From: Leifsonia sp. Leaf264
Lineage (GTDB): Bacteria; Actinomycetota; Actinomycetes; Actinomycetales; Microbacteriaceae
Length of the DNA stretch: 64,000 nt
Reading direction: 5' to 3'
NCBI RefSeq assembly: GCF_001422325.1
Contig: NZ_LMMR01000004.1
Span: 439,752 to 503,751, forward strand
Below the pieces are notes generated by a model. It was not told the DNA's origin, made no database searches, and was given only the letters and a program-made list of their open reading frames with translations. Positions 63,959 through 64,000 of this stretch are shown here, piece by piece; the stretch's first letter is position 1, and each line of letters opens with the position of its first letter. A program made the position numbers and the translations under genes.

Positions 63959-64000
63959 TGCCGGCATCCGTCGCCTCGGGAATAGCCGGATGCGACCCGC

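Overview
The window comes from a high-GC actinobacterium, most likely a member of the Microbacteriaceae (Micrococcales). Supporting this are the miaB-miaA...dapF gene order, the very GC-rich codon use, the recurrent ggatgcc/gcatccgtc words, and the dispersed inverted repeats containing ctgatcgagtag...tatcgagatc between genes. Nothing in the window names a species.

Layout. 1-7.6 kb: the end of miaB, overlapping miaA, then a processive family-2 glycosyltransferase translationally coupled to a membrane-anchored GH18 chitinase-like protein, then dapF. 7.7-9.8 kb: a DUF2252 protein and a GNAT acetyltransferase with an internal repeat. 9.99-20.31 kb: a tRNA-Pro(GGG) gene whose 3' end is an integration site. 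A genomic island of about 10.2 kb lies between two perfect 35-bp att copies (10031-10065 and 20277-20311). It carries an excisionase-like HTH protein, a tyrosine recombinase, a two-gene operon of unknown function ending in a 943-residue helical protein, a DUF2971 protein, several small unknowns and one frameshifted zinc-ribbon gene. This is the most defence-island-like stretch. Just outside it, at 21.3-23.9 kb, is a DUF4062-NTPase-TPR protein of NLR-like architecture.

24-36.5 kb: a MarR-controlled oxidoreductase pair with a clear palindromic operator, a GerW/YtfJ-like protein, SulP and APC transporters, an AI-2E-family permease, cardiolipin synthase, an alpha/beta hydrolase with an ABC1/UbiB-like kinase, and an internally deleted GH16-like remnant. 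36.6-41.4 kb: a complete oleA-oleBC-oleD operon for head-to-head long-chain olefin synthesis, with OleB and OleC fused. 41.4-43.4 kb: dispersed repeats, an aldo/keto reductase, and an unusual array of about 15 short motifs spaced about 32 bp, arranged as two 230-bp blocks. 43.4-53.4 kb: a GlcD-like oxidase, a hydrolase, a HEMLH protein, a MarR-oxidoreductase pair divergent from an EamA exporter whose start codon lies inside a 20-bp palindrome, two very small genes, a MOSC protein, a CPA1 antiporter and a LigD-type polymerase. 53.4-64 kb: an ATP-dependent DNA ligase facing that polymerase, two epoxide hydrolases, a tandem pair of ferritin-like proteins of which one has lost diiron ligands, YchJ, a TetR regulator with two inverted-repeat operators, two flavin/F420-type oxidoreductases, a hotdog thioesterase and an epimerase.

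Gene starts were adjusted by ribosome-binding sites and overlaps where these were visible. Family assignments rest on motifs read by eye; no database search was run.
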